From: Nesterenkonia muleiensis
GTDB taxonomy: Bacteria > Actinomycetota > Actinomycetes > Actinomycetales > Micrococcaceae
Direction: 5' to 3'
DNA: 64,000 nucleotides
NCBI RefSeq assembly: GCF_003600155.1
Contig: NZ_QWLD01000003.1
Coordinates: 62,001-126,000, forward strand
Shown piece after piece: positions 8,970 to 17,448 of the stretch (position 1 is the stretch's first letter; each line of letters starts with the position of its first letter). The position numbers and the translations under genes are program-made. Below the pieces are notes generated by a model. That model was not told where the DNA came from. It ran no database searches and saw only the letters and a list, made by a program, of their open reading frames with translations.

Positions 8970-9755
8970 GTGCCGGATAAGCATGCACACCGGTTCGGAG
9001 CCTCCAGCGATGCGGTGGCCCGAGTACGTCAGCGCGGCCTCTCCGATGCCCTGGGCAAGGAGATCGTCACCGGTGATCTGGCGCCGGGAAGCGTGCTGAC
9101 CCTGGAATCTCTTCAGGAGCGGTTCGGGATATCCCGGACAGTGGCTCGCGACGGGGTGAAGGTTCTGGAGTCCCTTGGCCTGCTCTATTCCAAGCGCAGG
9201 GTGGGCTTGGTGGTCACCGAACCACGGGCCTGGAATGTCTATGCACCCATGGTGATTCGCTGGCGGCTGGACTCCGACGGCGCCCGTAGGACCTATATCG
9301 AACTGACTCAACTGCGTATCGCCGTGGAGCCGGAGGCCGCCGAGCTCGCTGCCCAGCATCGCACCGGCGCTGAGGCCGATGAGCTGCTCCGACTGGCGGC
9401 CCGCATGCGCACCCTCGGCGAAGCCGGGGCGCTGGATGAGTTCATGGTGGTCGACGTCGCCTTCCACTGCCTGATACTGGACGCCTCGGGAAACACGATG
9501 TTCGCTGCCCTGGGCGACGTCGTCGGAGAGGCGCTGCATGGGCGGACCACACACGGGCTGATGCCGGCCACCCCGATGCCCGAGGCTCTGGACGCCCATG
9601 ACGAAGTGGCGCGCGCCATCGCCCGCCAGGACCCCGGATTGGCCCGTAGCCAGATGCAGTTCCTGGTCGATGAAGTGCGCGCCGCCCTGGAGCATGACGC
9701 TGTCGGCGATGCGCACCTGAGAACACCACTCGTCCCCCGGATAGGCGTGCCCTAA
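8970..9755 (+). CDS. GntR (FadR-subfamily) transcriptional regulator
   Basis: 261 residues, GTG start. The N-terminal winged helix is at about 20-85: LGKEIVTGDLAPGSVLTLES, then FGISRTVARDGVKVLESLGL. The C-terminal FCD domain is all-helical and carries the metal-ligand pattern (MVVDVAFHCLIL around residue 160 and DAHDEVARAI near 210). It diverges from gntK-gntP, so it is very probably the gluconate-responsive repressor of that operon and of itself. Confidence 0.9.
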   Translation: MPDKHAHRFGASSDAVARVRQRGLSDALGKEIVTGDLAPGSVLTLESLQERFGISRTVARDGVKVLESLGLLYSKRRVGLVVTEPRAWNVYAPMVIRWRLDSDGARRTYIELTQLRIAVEPEAAELAAQHRTGAEADELLRLAARMRTLGEAGALDEFMVVDVAFHCLILDASGNTMFAALGDVVGEALHGRTTHGLMPATPMPEALDAHDEVARAIARQDPGLARSQMQFLVDEVRAALEHDAVGDAHLRTPLVPRIGVP

Positions 9756-9764
9756 AATAACAGG

Positions 9765-10331
9765 ATGCTCAGACGCCTTGCCGCCCGCGCGTTCTGGTCA
9801 CTCAGCCGCTGGAAGCTCGTCTCACAGCCTGCGCCGGACCGGCCCACCGTGCTCATCGGCGCACCACATACCTCCAACTGGGACTTCGCCCTGATGCTCG
9901 CCATCGCCTGGCGCCTGGACGTCAACATGCGCTGGCTGGGGAAGAAGAGCCTCTTCCACGGATGGCGCGGCCCGATCATGCGCGCGCTCGGCGGCATCGC
10001 AGTTGACCGCGCCGATCCCAGCCGTGTGGTCTCCGAAGTGATTGAGCGTATGCAGTCGGGCGAGGTCTTCGGCCTGGTCATCACCCCCGACGGCACCCGC
10101 AACGGGCACACCCACTGGAAATCCGGCTTCTACCGGATCGCCCGCGAGACCGGGATGCCGGTCACGCTCGGCTACGTCGATCGCACCACGATGACCACAG
10201 GCCTCGGCCCCACGGTCACCCTGACCGGCGAGATCGCCAAGGACATGGATGCCATCCGCGCATTCTATGCGGACAAGGCCGGTTTCCATCCCGAGAACCG
10301 CGTTGAACCGCGACTGCGCGAGGAGAGTTGA
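9765..10331 (+). CDS. 1-acyl-sn-glycerol-3-phosphate acyltransferase-like protein
   Basis: 188 residues. Motif I is HTSNWD (H-x4-D, near residue 35), the catalytic pair of glycerolipid acyltransferases. PDGTRNG (about 109-115) matches motif III with Asp replacing the usual Glu. The protein is short and lacks a strong membrane anchor, like the small YihG/olsA-like forms. It starts 9 bp after the GntR stop but has no evident functional link. The acyl acceptor is unknown. Confidence 0.8.
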   Translation: MLRRLAARAFWSLSRWKLVSQPAPDRPTVLIGAPHTSNWDFALMLAIAWRLDVNMRWLGKKSLFHGWRGPIMRALGGIAVDRADPSRVVSEVIERMQSGEVFGLVITPDGTRNGHTHWKSGFYRIARETGMPVTLGYVDRTTMTTGLGPTVTLTGEIAKDMDAIRAFYADKAGFHPENRVEPRLREES

Positions 10332-10579
10332 GGGCCGCGTCGTCGTTCCCTGCCCATGGCCACCTGCGGACAGCCGCGGCCCTGGAAGCAGAGGCGCAGC
10401 GACGAGCAGTCACTGTCGCCAAGCTGGTTGCGCCCCTGTTCAAAGAGTGAGTCCAGCTCCGAGTCATGTCTACGCGACCGTTTGCGGCTGCGAGACCGCA
10501 CCAAAACAGTGAGGTCTGGCCCAGATACCTCGAATCGTGGGCACCGTCCCTCCTTTCAGCTCAGCGCTGTCCCCAGGAC

Positions 10580-11392
10580 TCAGGCACTGGACGTGGGCTC
10601 GACCGCGTCACCGTGATCTCCAGGGAGGCCAAAAGAACCCTCGGACAGTACCGGCACGGTGCTCGATGCATTGAGCGCGAGCGCTACGTCGACATCCGAA
10701 TCGAAGCCCTTGGCGGCGAGCTCGCGCGCACTGACACACTCTCTTACGCGCTCAGGGAGACTTTCACGCACAGCATCGAACAGGTCCAGGGCTGCCGACG
10801 CCTCCGGGCTCATACTCTGCCTGTCACCCCGTTGCGCCAGTGCGGAGAGAATAGCGCCCGCGCCAAGCTGGTCTTCGAGCGCGGGCCGCAGGGAGTCGCC
10901 GTGGTCCCATCGTTCGCCCGCTGCAATGACCGCCATAGATTCGCCATGGTCGAGCCCCGCCCCCAGCCATTGGGCTACTGCGCTCGCGTTACGCAGGCAT
11001 CCAGCGACGACTGTGGACCCTACTTCACCCAGCGCTGCTGCGATCGTTGATCCGTTTGGAGAAGGCAGCACCAGACGAGGAACCTGCCGGTACTCGAGGA
11101 GGCCAGCCGGTGACAAAGACGGCGCGGGAAGGGCACCGGACTTGGCCGCCTCGAGACGGCCCACAGCGAGCACTGCCTCAAGCTCTCGTGCGAACACCTC
11201 TGCTTGCCCGCCCTTTCACCGGTATGGATAGACCTGCATCCCTCTCTCAACCGCGATGCAAACCGAGGTGGAGAAGCTCAGCACATCGACGACGACCGCG
11301 ATATCAGCACCACTGGCTCGTGCGCCGACCGGCCCCCAGTCGAAACGAATAGGGTAGTCGCGCTGCCCCATCAGGTCAGCTAGGCCGTTCAC
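10580..11392 (-). pseudogene. 2-phosphosulfolactate phosphatase (ComB)-like gene interrupted by an in-frame TGA
   Basis: Reading leftwards from a GTG at 11392, the frame encodes 58 codons containing IRFDWGPVGARA and AVVVDVLSFST, then a TGA at 11218-11216. The same frame continues without other stops for 205 codons to 10580 with LPSPNGSTI, GCLRNASAVA and IAAGERW-GDSLRPALED. Together these cover the ComB family (271 codons), and in relatives a Trp commonly follows YPYR, so a TGG-to-TGA change explains the break. The family hydrolyses 2-phosphosulfolactate, but distant actinobacterial members have unknown substrates. A GTG-initiated C-terminal piece could still be made from 11197. Confidence 0.75.
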
Positions 11393-11420
11393 GTCTCAGT
11401 CACCTGCCTCGCTTGCATTA

Positions 11421-11448
11421 GCACCTGGCACCTGGCACCTGGCACCTG
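11421..11448. repeat. Four tandem copies of a 7-bp unit
   Basis: GCACCTG is repeated four times head to tail without interruption, in the gap between the ComB-like pseudogene start and the end of the next acetyltransferase gene. Copy number may vary by slippage. No function is evident. Confidence 0.85.
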
Positions 11449-11465
11449 AGGATAGGAGAGACAGG

Positions 11466-11948
11466 CTACACCGGCCGTTCCCACAGGATCACCTCGAAGA
11501 GATCGCCGACTTGGCGTTGTCCCTTGCGGAGAAAGCCAAGTCGCTCGTAGTAACGCGTCAAGCCTGGGTTGGTCAGTGCACTGTCCAAACGGAGATGGGC
11601 TCTTTCGCGCTGCTTGGTTAAGCGCGCTGCCCAGTCCAGCAGTTCAGCGCCCAGGCCCTCCCCCGCCCGGGTCACATCAACCATGAGGCCGTGCACATAG
11701 ACTGCGGTCCCGTCATCGGGGCCCCAGAACTCTGGGTCAGCCCATAAGACCCTCAGTGCGGCGACGACGTGTTGGTCTCGCAGCACATGCCATTCACCCC
11801 GATCTACCTGCTCTTGAATCGTGGAAACAGGCACCTCTCCGGGACGCCATTGGTCAATGTTGCGGGAGGCTAGCCAATCTTCTCGTTGCCGGCGCAACTG
11901 CCAGATCGGGATGACATCTGCATCTGAAGCCGGTATGGGATCAAGCAC
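11466..11948 (-). CDS. GNAT-family N-acetyltransferase
   Basis: 160 residues forming a single GNAT fold. VYVHGLMVDVTRAGEGLGAELL (about 83-104) contains strand beta-4 and the acetyl-CoA pyrophosphate loop (R/Q-x2-G-x-G/A type, here RAGEGLG). LTRYYERLGF is the usual C-terminal motif. WADPEFWGPDD before strand 4 is common in a subgroup acting on small molecules. The acceptor is unknown. One of several GNAT genes in this accessory zone. Confidence 0.85.
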   Translation of the reverse strand: MLDPIPASDADVIPIWQLRRQREDWLASRNIDQWRPGEVPVSTIQEQVDRGEWHVLRDQHVVAALRVLWADPEFWGPDDGTAVYVHGLMVDVTRAGEGLGAELLDWAARLTKQRERAHLRLDSALTNPGLTRYYERLGFLRKGQRQVGDLFEVILWERPV

Positions 11949-12060
11949 TCGACCAGTGAATCACATGCTGTGGCATCGTTCCCGTTGCACGAACCGGGGC
12001 TGACGTCCAGATAGTGAGAGCCCTCAGCCGTCTGGGGCGATGCGCATCTCATCTCCTGCC

Positions 12061-12963
12061 TCAAGCAGGCCGCTTCAGGTCAGCGACGGGTTCGTGAGCC
12101 GTGAAGCCAGCCGCCGCGTAAGTCGCAAGGGCTCCAATGTTGGAGGTGTACGTGGCAACCGCAGCGCTCGAGGCTCCCATGTCTTTCAAGGCAGCAGCGC
12201 CGGCGATGGTGATAGCGACTCCATATCCGCGCCCGTGGTGATCACGGTGCACGCCCATTGGTTCGATGAGCCCGGGCCGACCGATGCCGGCGCTCCAAAC
12301 CGTTGTGACGGCAACGGCGTCGTCGTTTCTATCGAACGCGATCAGATGCCGCGCGAGGTGAGAGAACGGTCCTCCGAACATGGTGTCCCACCGCTGCAAT
12401 AGGCGTCGCTTGTCCGCGTCGCCGAATGGCGTTCCTTTGAAAGCAGACCAGTGCACTGTGACCCAGGCCTCCGCCTGGTCAGGACCAGCTGCCTCAACGC
12501 GGATCTCCGTTCGCGCCATCCGGTCCCTGCCGATCGGACGGGACAGGTCACGGTGAAACGGTGTCCACGGTTCACCGGCAGTCCACCCTTGGTCCGACAA
12601 GAACCTTTGGAGACTGCGCGCACCTCGTGCTTCGACAGCTGCTTCTCTGGCAGCCAGGACTCCTGAGTCAGGATGGTTCAGGTCTGAGCCGATCTGCTGT
12701 GCCAGCTCGTCATCGTGGTGCGCTGTTGGGTCCATCGCGATGCGCAGAACATCTGGCCCATCCAGCATGCCTAACGCAACCATCTTCCCGTTGCGGGACC
12801 ATACTCGCAGGTCCGCGGCCGTCCTCTCTGCTCCGACCAGTGAATGCCACCCGAGATCCCCCGGGTGGAGTTGGAGAGTCCCCCGGTCAGTCTGCCAATA
12901 GCTCAAGTCAACGGCGATCCGACGCAGATCAGTGGCTGCAGGAGTGGCCATCCGGATCAACAT
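12061..12963 (-). CDS. GNAT-family N-acetyltransferase, two-domain type
   Basis: 300 residues from the ATG at 12963; further in-frame codons upstream overlap the dienelactone-hydrolase gene and are not used. The C-terminal half has a clear GNAT core: GLIEPMGVHRDHHGRGYGVAI with the RGYG loop near residue 245, followed by YTSNIGALATYAAAGF. The N-terminal half is a degenerate GNAT-like domain, as in mycothiol-synthase-like proteins. The substrate is unknown. Confidence 0.82.
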   Translation of the reverse strand: MLIRMATPAATDLRRIAVDLSYWQTDRGTLQLHPGDLGWHSLVGAERTAADLRVWSRNGKMVALGMLDGPDVLRIAMDPTAHHDDELAQQIGSDLNHPDSGVLAAREAAVEARGARSLQRFLSDQGWTAGEPWTPFHRDLSRPIGRDRMARTEIRVEAAGPDQAEAWVTVHWSAFKGTPFGDADKRRLLQRWDTMFGGPFSHLARHLIAFDRNDDAVAVTTVWSAGIGRPGLIEPMGVHRDHHGRGYGVAITIAGAAALKDMGASSAAVATYTSNIGALATYAAAGFTAHEPVADLKRPA

Positions 12964-13018
12964 GGTGAAATCGAATCGAGTTGCGTCGGGATCGCTTGAA
13001 ACAGTGTGATGGCAGCCC

Positions 13019-13588
13019 TCAGGAGAGCTCGGAGAGAAAGGACAGGCTGCGCTCGAGGATGAGGCCGGCTGATTCGGAGTCATAGTTGTCCAGTGACGAG
13101 TCGGAGAACAGGTGCGCCGTGCCGGAGTAGAGGAAGAGTTCGGCGACCGGCGTCGAGTCGGCAAGTTGGCGGGCGAATTCCAGATCTTCGGCGAACCACT
13201 CGTCGTCCACTCCGCCATGGATCTGCACCGGCAGGCCCTCGGGCCACTGGCCGAACTCCGAAACCGGCAAACAGGATTCGAGGAAAAGCGCGCCTACGGC
13301 GCCCCTTTGGGTTTGTGCGAGTTTTTGTGCTGGCATCACGCCCATCGAAAAACCTGCATATACCAGTTCCCTGGACAGCGATTCCGCCGCATCGACGCCC
13401 CGGGCAAGGACGTTGTCGAACCCGATCTGCCGAGCATGAGCGACACCAGACTCGAGATCGTCGAACGTACGTCCGTCGAACAGGTCAGGGACGTGGACGG
13501 TGTGCCCCGCAGCGCTCAGCTCGTCAGCAAAGGCCTGCACGCCCTTGGTGAGTCCCTGCACATGGTGGAACAGGATGATCTCAGACAT
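13019..13588 (-). CDS. Dienelactone-hydrolase-family protein
   Basis: 189 residues starting at MSEIILFHH. The alpha/beta-hydrolase nucleophile elbow is unusual: YAGFSMGVMPAQ has Ser after Phe in the position where classical dienelactone hydrolase has Cys. The His of the triad is in GTAHLFSD near residue 165, and the acid is likely the Asp in GGVDDEWF. The length is shorter than DLH proper and matches the small bacterial DLH-like group. It is the most upstream gene of a same-strand run with the two-domain acetyltransferase. Confidence 0.82.
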   Translation of the reverse strand: MSEIILFHHVQGLTKGVQAFADELSAAGHTVHVPDLFDGRTFDDLESGVAHARQIGFDNVLARGVDAAESLSRELVYAGFSMGVMPAQKLAQTQRGAVGALFLESCLPVSEFGQWPEGLPVQIHGGVDDEWFAEDLEFARQLADSTPVAELFLYSGTAHLFSDSSLDNYDSESAGLILERSLSFLSELS

Positions 13589-13923
13589 GGCCCGCCTCAT
13601 GATCTAGAAGTGTCGAACGTCCTTGAACGCTAGTAAGTCCGCTCATGAATGGCAAGGGTTCGCCTATGGCCCGAAACCGCCGATGACTCCCCGAGGCTTA
13701 CACGTTGAAGCGGAGCTCCACCGCGTCGCCGCGGTGAGAAGCATCTGGTCGTGGAGGCGCCATGTCGAAGCAAACTCTAGAGTTTGCTGTCATCCTGCAG
13801 CCACATTCGCAGTCAGCCGATGTGGACCATTTTCGCCGTCAAATTCTCTTGTCCAGAAGCCCCTGCGCGCGCATGTTGACGAGATTCTGCTGAGGAAGCT
13901 CCAGGTATTCATGCGGGTGATCC
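13589..13923. other. Gap without a convincing gene; holds a ychF 3'-end-like scar
   Basis: About 335 bp between the dienelactone-hydrolase start and the end of the AbiEii-like gene. No reading frame here looks protein-like. The only recognisable item is the copy of the ychF end at 13694-13726. The rest looks like non-coding junction sequence. Confidence 0.5.
13694..13726 (-). repeat. Copy of the ychF 3' end (putative attachment-site scar 2)
   Basis: This 33-bp stretch matches 22089-22121, the true end of ychF, at 28 of 33 positions and in the same orientation. Read on the minus strand it encodes GDAVELRFNV and a stop, against [10 protein letters not shown] and a stop in the intact gene. Upstream codons have no similarity to YchF. 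Such an isolated gene end is what an element leaves when it integrates into the 3' end of a gene and carries a replacement end. Confidence 0.6.
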
Positions 13924-14709
13924 TCATGGCCTGGTGATGTGCTTCGATATGAGCGCAGCCATCCTCAGGCGGTTGATGTGGGCGGGAACCGGAATGCCTG
14001 TGCTCTTACGGGTGAGACTCTGAGCGATTTGGTGAAGAATCCCAGCAGAGTCCTTCCTGAAGCCGATCAGACTGTCATCGCCTAGTCGCCAAGGGACGTC
14101 GGGGTGGGCTTCGCGCACCTCGAGCAGGGAATGCAGATCCACGAGATCCTTTTTCGAGTTGCGGCCCTTCCAGCTGTGGGCCTTGTGCACAAGGGCCGCT
14201 TCGAGGTCAGGTATACGAGTGGTGTATTCGACGGTTTGACCGTCGAACAGCGCGGCTGTGACGTTGATGAGAAGCGGCGCGGAGGACAGGACAAAACTCA
14301 GTTCGGGCAGCGTATCTACTTCGCCGATTCCGGGGACGTACTGGGTTCTCATTCCTGGCGCCGGACCGTGCCGGGACAGCAGCAGGTTGACCTCGACTCG
14401 CTGCTCAGAATCCAACATCTTAAAGTAAAGGTTGCCGCCGCTCTTCGTGAAATTCTGCGCGATCAGGCTTTCGCTGATCGATCCGATGACCCTGACATCG
14501 TCAACAGCGGCATCAGCATCGAGTGTGGATCGCAACTCAGCGTTGGCTGTCGGATAGACCTGGAGAAGGAGCCGAACCATGTGACCGCCTACGATCCGAT
14601 AATCACCGCCGTCCCCTACTGCTCTGGCGATCTCCTGTTGGCCCAGATAGCCGAGAGCATCGGCGTTGCTCATCGCGCGGACGTGAACATCGATGGGCCG
14701 GCTCATCAC
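13924..14709 (-). CDS. AbiEii/AbiGii-like nucleotidyltransferase toxin (type IV TA candidate)
   Basis: 261 residues; the start is MMSRPIDV or one codon later. YRIVGGHMVRLL (about 37-48) followed by LRSTLDADAAV (about 59-69) gives the GG...(S/T)-x-D-x-D pattern of the nucleotidyltransferase active site in AbiEii. KAHSWKGRNSKKDLVDLHSL is the downstream K/R-x3-KD-x2-D region also seen in AbiEii. The start overlaps the stop of the HTH gene upstream by 4 bp, giving antitoxin-then-toxin order. The target is presumably tRNA or another nucleotide acceptor, by analogy. Confidence 0.75.
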   Translation of the reverse strand: MMSRPIDVHVRAMSNADALGYLGQQEIARAVGDGGDYRIVGGHMVRLLLQVYPTANAELRSTLDADAAVDDVRVIGSISESLIAQNFTKSGGNLYFKMLDSEQRVEVNLLLSRHGPAPGMRTQYVPGIGEVDTLPELSFVLSSAPLLINVTAALFDGQTVEYTTRIPDLEAALVHKAHSWKGRNSKKDLVDLHSLLEVREAHPDVPWRLGDDSLIGFRKDSAGILHQIAQSLTRKSTGIPVPAHINRLRMAALISKHITRP

Positions 14710-15689
14710 GACACCTTTGCAATGAATGTGCCGAGGTGTTCAGCAGCGGCATCACTGTCGAGTTCAGGGCTATGTGCCAAGTCCCAGTAGACGATCATCG
14801 CATCAGCGAGTGTCGAGTTATCTGTCCCTTCAGGTGCGGAGAAAAGGTCGAGCAACTTCCAGAGACTAGGGTCTCGCGGGGTGCAAACAGTGAGCGTTGC
14901 CTCGTTGATCGGCGCGGGAACGAAACCGTCATCAGATAAGTCGATGGGGATGCTGACATAGATGCGGCCGCGTGTTGGGAGCTTCCACGGAGCATACCGA
15001 TCCGCCGCCATGTCACCACTGACGAGAGGTTGAGCATCGAGGAAGTTCGCCACGTCGACGGCATTGGTCACCTGTTCAGCAATCGGATCGAGGCTGTACC
15101 ACCCGAATTCCTGGCCACCGGGACCGATGTACTCGTCTCGCCAGTGGTTGAGCAACCTCGATCGATCCCTAGCGACAAGGCCATCACCGTGATCGATGAC
15201 CAGGTCCCCCAGATAACGCGCCGCGTTGGAGACTGACTGTTGGCTGGTTCCGAGCATTTCCGCGATCACCGGTTGCCGTGCGGGCTCTGCAGCCAACAGT
15301 AGGTAGCGCTCAACTGCCCATCGCGTCCAAGCCGGTCGCCGAGAACGGACATCAGGGCGCTTCGGCGCGAGGTTTTCCTCGGCTTCGTAGGAGACGCCGG
15401 CATGGATGAGCCGGATCGGCTCTGCAGTAAGTATGTCGATCTTCCCCTGCTTGGCACGTTGAACCACACCTTCAGTGGCCGTCCTGCCGACGAGCAGGGC
15501 GCGAGGGGCCGCGTCGTGGTGAGCGATGAGGTTGCGTACGGCATGGGCGTTGAGACGCTCTTCGGGCTGGGCAGGCGCAACTTCGAAGAACGAGCCATCC
15601 GGAGCGCCAAGCAACCAGGTCGTCGCCGACGCGCCCTCGGCGATGCTCACATTGAGCTCGCGCAGGAGCGAGACGATATCCACAGCCAC
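14706..15689 (-). CDS. AbiEi-like winged-helix antitoxin candidate
   Basis: 327 residues. A central winged HTH is visible: QPVIAEMLGTSQQSVSNAAR near residues 140-158, followed by YLGDLV. The C-terminal half (GWYSLDPIAEQVTNA onward, with a RIYVSIPIDL strand) resembles the AbiEi-type antitoxin C-terminal domain and ends in SDAAAEHLGTFIAKVS. The coupling by 4-bp overlap to an AbiEii-like nucleotidyltransferase is the strongest argument. It is longer than classical AbiEi (about 200 residues) because of an extra N-terminal domain, so it could be a distinct actinobacterial version. Confidence 0.65.
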   Translation of the reverse strand: MAVDIVSLLRELNVSIAEGASATTWLLGAPDGSFFEVAPAQPEERLNAHAVRNLIAHHDAAPRALLVGRTATEGVVQRAKQGKIDILTAEPIRLIHAGVSYEAEENLAPKRPDVRSRRPAWTRWAVERYLLLAAEPARQPVIAEMLGTSQQSVSNAARYLGDLVIDHGDGLVARDRSRLLNHWRDEYIGPGGQEFGWYSLDPIAEQVTNAVDVANFLDAQPLVSGDMAADRYAPWKLPTRGRIYVSIPIDLSDDGFVPAPINEATLTVCTPRDPSLWKLLDLFSAPEGTDNSTLADAMIVYWDLAHSPELDSDAAAEHLGTFIAKVS

Positions 15690-15861
15690 TAATCCTCCAA
15701 CAAGCTTTCTCCCATAAGATGGGCTTTTATTTGTTGGACAAGTTCACCACGTTCCTGGTATTACGTCCATGTTGATTCTGCGAGCAGGTGTCAGCGAACT
15801 TCTGCGTGGGAGTCTTTATTGTCCTTGGTGCCGAAGGCGCGGGATTGCGACAAAACCACCA

Positions 15862-15882
15862 CCGTAGCCGAGAACCATCTGG
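15862..15882. repeat. 21-bp direct repeat, copy 1
   Basis: This 21-bp sequence is identical to 18821-18841. It lies in the roughly 250-bp gap between the AbiEi-like start and the neighbouring acetyltransferase, where no convincing gene was found. The second copy abuts a ychF 3'-end scar, so the repeat may mark an element boundary. Confidence 0.7.
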
Positions 15883-15939
15883 ACTCGAGCGCAGGCCGGT
15901 TGAACCGGACTCCGGTTCAGCGTGAATGCCCAGGCAGCC

Positions 15940-16434
15940 CTACAGGATCGCCCTCATCGCTGGCCATTGGGTTGCCACAAAGCCAACCCGCTCGTACATG
16001 CGTCTCCCGGTCTCCGTTGCCATCAATTCGGCCCGCTCCACCCCTGTTCCACGGGCCCAGGCCAGGACAGCATCAAACGCCTCTCTTCCATATCCCGACC
16101 CCCGATGCTCGGGGAACGTGCACACGTTGCTGATCAGCACGTCCCGTCCGGTAGGACACGCCGGCGACGGGGCCGCATCGCGAATGGCACCGACGGCTGC
16201 AGCTACCACCTCGCCGTCAGCTTCAACCACAAAGATCCCGTAGTCGGGATGATTGATACGCTCCGCAAACCAATCACGAGCCTCGTCCTGCCACTCCGGA
16301 AAATGCGCCTCCACACCCATAGCCCGGAACATCTCCACTCGCAGTTCGACCAGCGCCTGGACATCGTCAGCAGTTGCACGGCGGAAGCAAACCGTCCGTG
16401 ACACGTCGTCGCTCGCTCCAGATGTTTTACTCAC
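15940..16434 (-). CDS. GNAT-family N-acetyltransferase
   Basis: 164 residues. VLISNVCTFPEHRGSGYGREAF (about 99-120) is a textbook beta-4 strand plus acetyl-CoA loop with RGSGYG. RRMYERVGF is the C-terminal motif. ELRVEMFRAMG near the start is typical of a GNAT subgroup that modifies small molecules or peptides. No operon partner with an obvious link. Confidence 0.87.
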   Translation of the reverse strand: MSKTSGASDDVSRTVCFRRATADDVQALVELRVEMFRAMGVEAHFPEWQDEARDWFAERINHPDYGIFVVEADGEVVAAAVGAIRDAAPSPACPTGRDVLISNVCTFPEHRGSGYGREAFDAVLAWARGTGVERAELMATETGRRMYERVGFVATQWPAMRAIL

Positions 16435-16467
16435 GTATCAACCATAGAGCGCCTTGAACGTCGAGCA

Positions 16468-17196
16468 TCAGCGCTTCTCTGCCTCGATCACAAGCATCGT
16501 CGGGATATCGGCAAACCACTTCTGGTACTCACTCCAGTCCACCTCGTCGAGCTGATCGTGCGGAAGGCTCCGCGGTTCTGACAAGCTCGTCATGACGAAT
16601 CCCGCAGCGCTGAGTTCACCGATGTAGAACTCCAGGGGTCGGTGGTAGTGCCAGTGGCCCCCGAAGCTGTCGATCCACCACCGTTGTGGCGTCAGGTAAC
16701 TGGTCACCTGGCGGAACCATGCATCATCAGCACGCTGGACCTTCTGGTTGAAGAACGCAGGGTGCAGGATAGCTGCCACGAGGACACCACCCGGTTTCAG
16801 CAGTCGTTGCACGTCGTTCAAGAGAGGCGAGAGTCTCGACAAATCCATGAGTACCATGTGCGCGATGGCCGCATCGAATCGACCGATTCCCGGCGGAAGG
16901 CCGGTGTCGAGGTCATGAACGACCCATTCGACACTTGAGGGTCGGGCTCGAGCCTTGTCAATCAGTCGTCGGCTTCCGTCGATGCCCACAACCTCAGCGC
17001 CGAGTTCTGCATACCGGCGGGACAACCACCCGTGTCCACAGCCCACGTCGAGTATTCGCTGCCCAGTCGGCGATGGGATCGCCGCGCGAAAAGCAGGTTC
17101 GGCACGGCGGAAGAAGGAGTCCTGCTCCTGGCCGGCAGCGTCCGCATAGGCATCTGCGACTGTGTCCCAACGGCTGATGTCTTCCGAGCTGCTCAC
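16468..17196 (-). CDS. Class I SAM-dependent methyltransferase
   Basis: 242 residues. Motif I RILDVGCGHGWLSRRYAELG (about 45-64) binds SAM, GIDGSRRLIDKA is motif II, and FDAAIAHMVLMDLS is motif IV (methyltransferase type 11/25 style). The C-terminal part RPLEFYIGELSAAGF is usual for UbiE-like small-molecule methyltransferases. It diverges from another methyltransferase 252 bp away. Substrate unknown. Confidence 0.88.
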   Translation of the reverse strand: MSSSEDISRWDTVADAYADAAGQEQDSFFRRAEPAFRAAIPSPTGQRILDVGCGHGWLSRRYAELGAEVVGIDGSRRLIDKARARPSSVEWVVHDLDTGLPPGIGRFDAAIAHMVLMDLSRLSPLLNDVQRLLKPGGVLVAAILHPAFFNQKVQRADDAWFRQVTSYLTPQRWWIDSFGGHWHYHRPLEFYIGELSAAGFVMTSLSEPRSLPHDQLDEVDWSEYQKWFADIPTMLVIEAEKR

Positions 17197-17448
17197 CCCA
17201 ATGAGTCTATCCAGCAGCGGGACTGATAGCGGGCCGAAAGGCCCTCTCGCTCCCTACGAAAACTCGTGCAGATCTCCGAGAAGTCCTGATGATGCGGTGG
17301 GAGATGTTTCTCGTTGACCCTACTGTGATCATCCTGCTGGTCAGCCAAGACGACAAACACCACAGGAGTTGTCAGATATGGTGTGCTTGGGCCGATAGGA
17401 CACGCTTTCACAACCTGTTGAGACGACACAACGAACAGGATCAACGGC

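Noticed and set aside
11197-11218. TGA reassigned to Trp in this organism.
   Set aside because: Many intact genes in the window end in TGA, so TGA is a normal stop here.
13623-13937. A 104-codon plus-strand frame in the gap before the AbiEii-like gene.
   Set aside because: Composition is not protein-like, there is no ribosome site, and it runs through the ychF-end scar.
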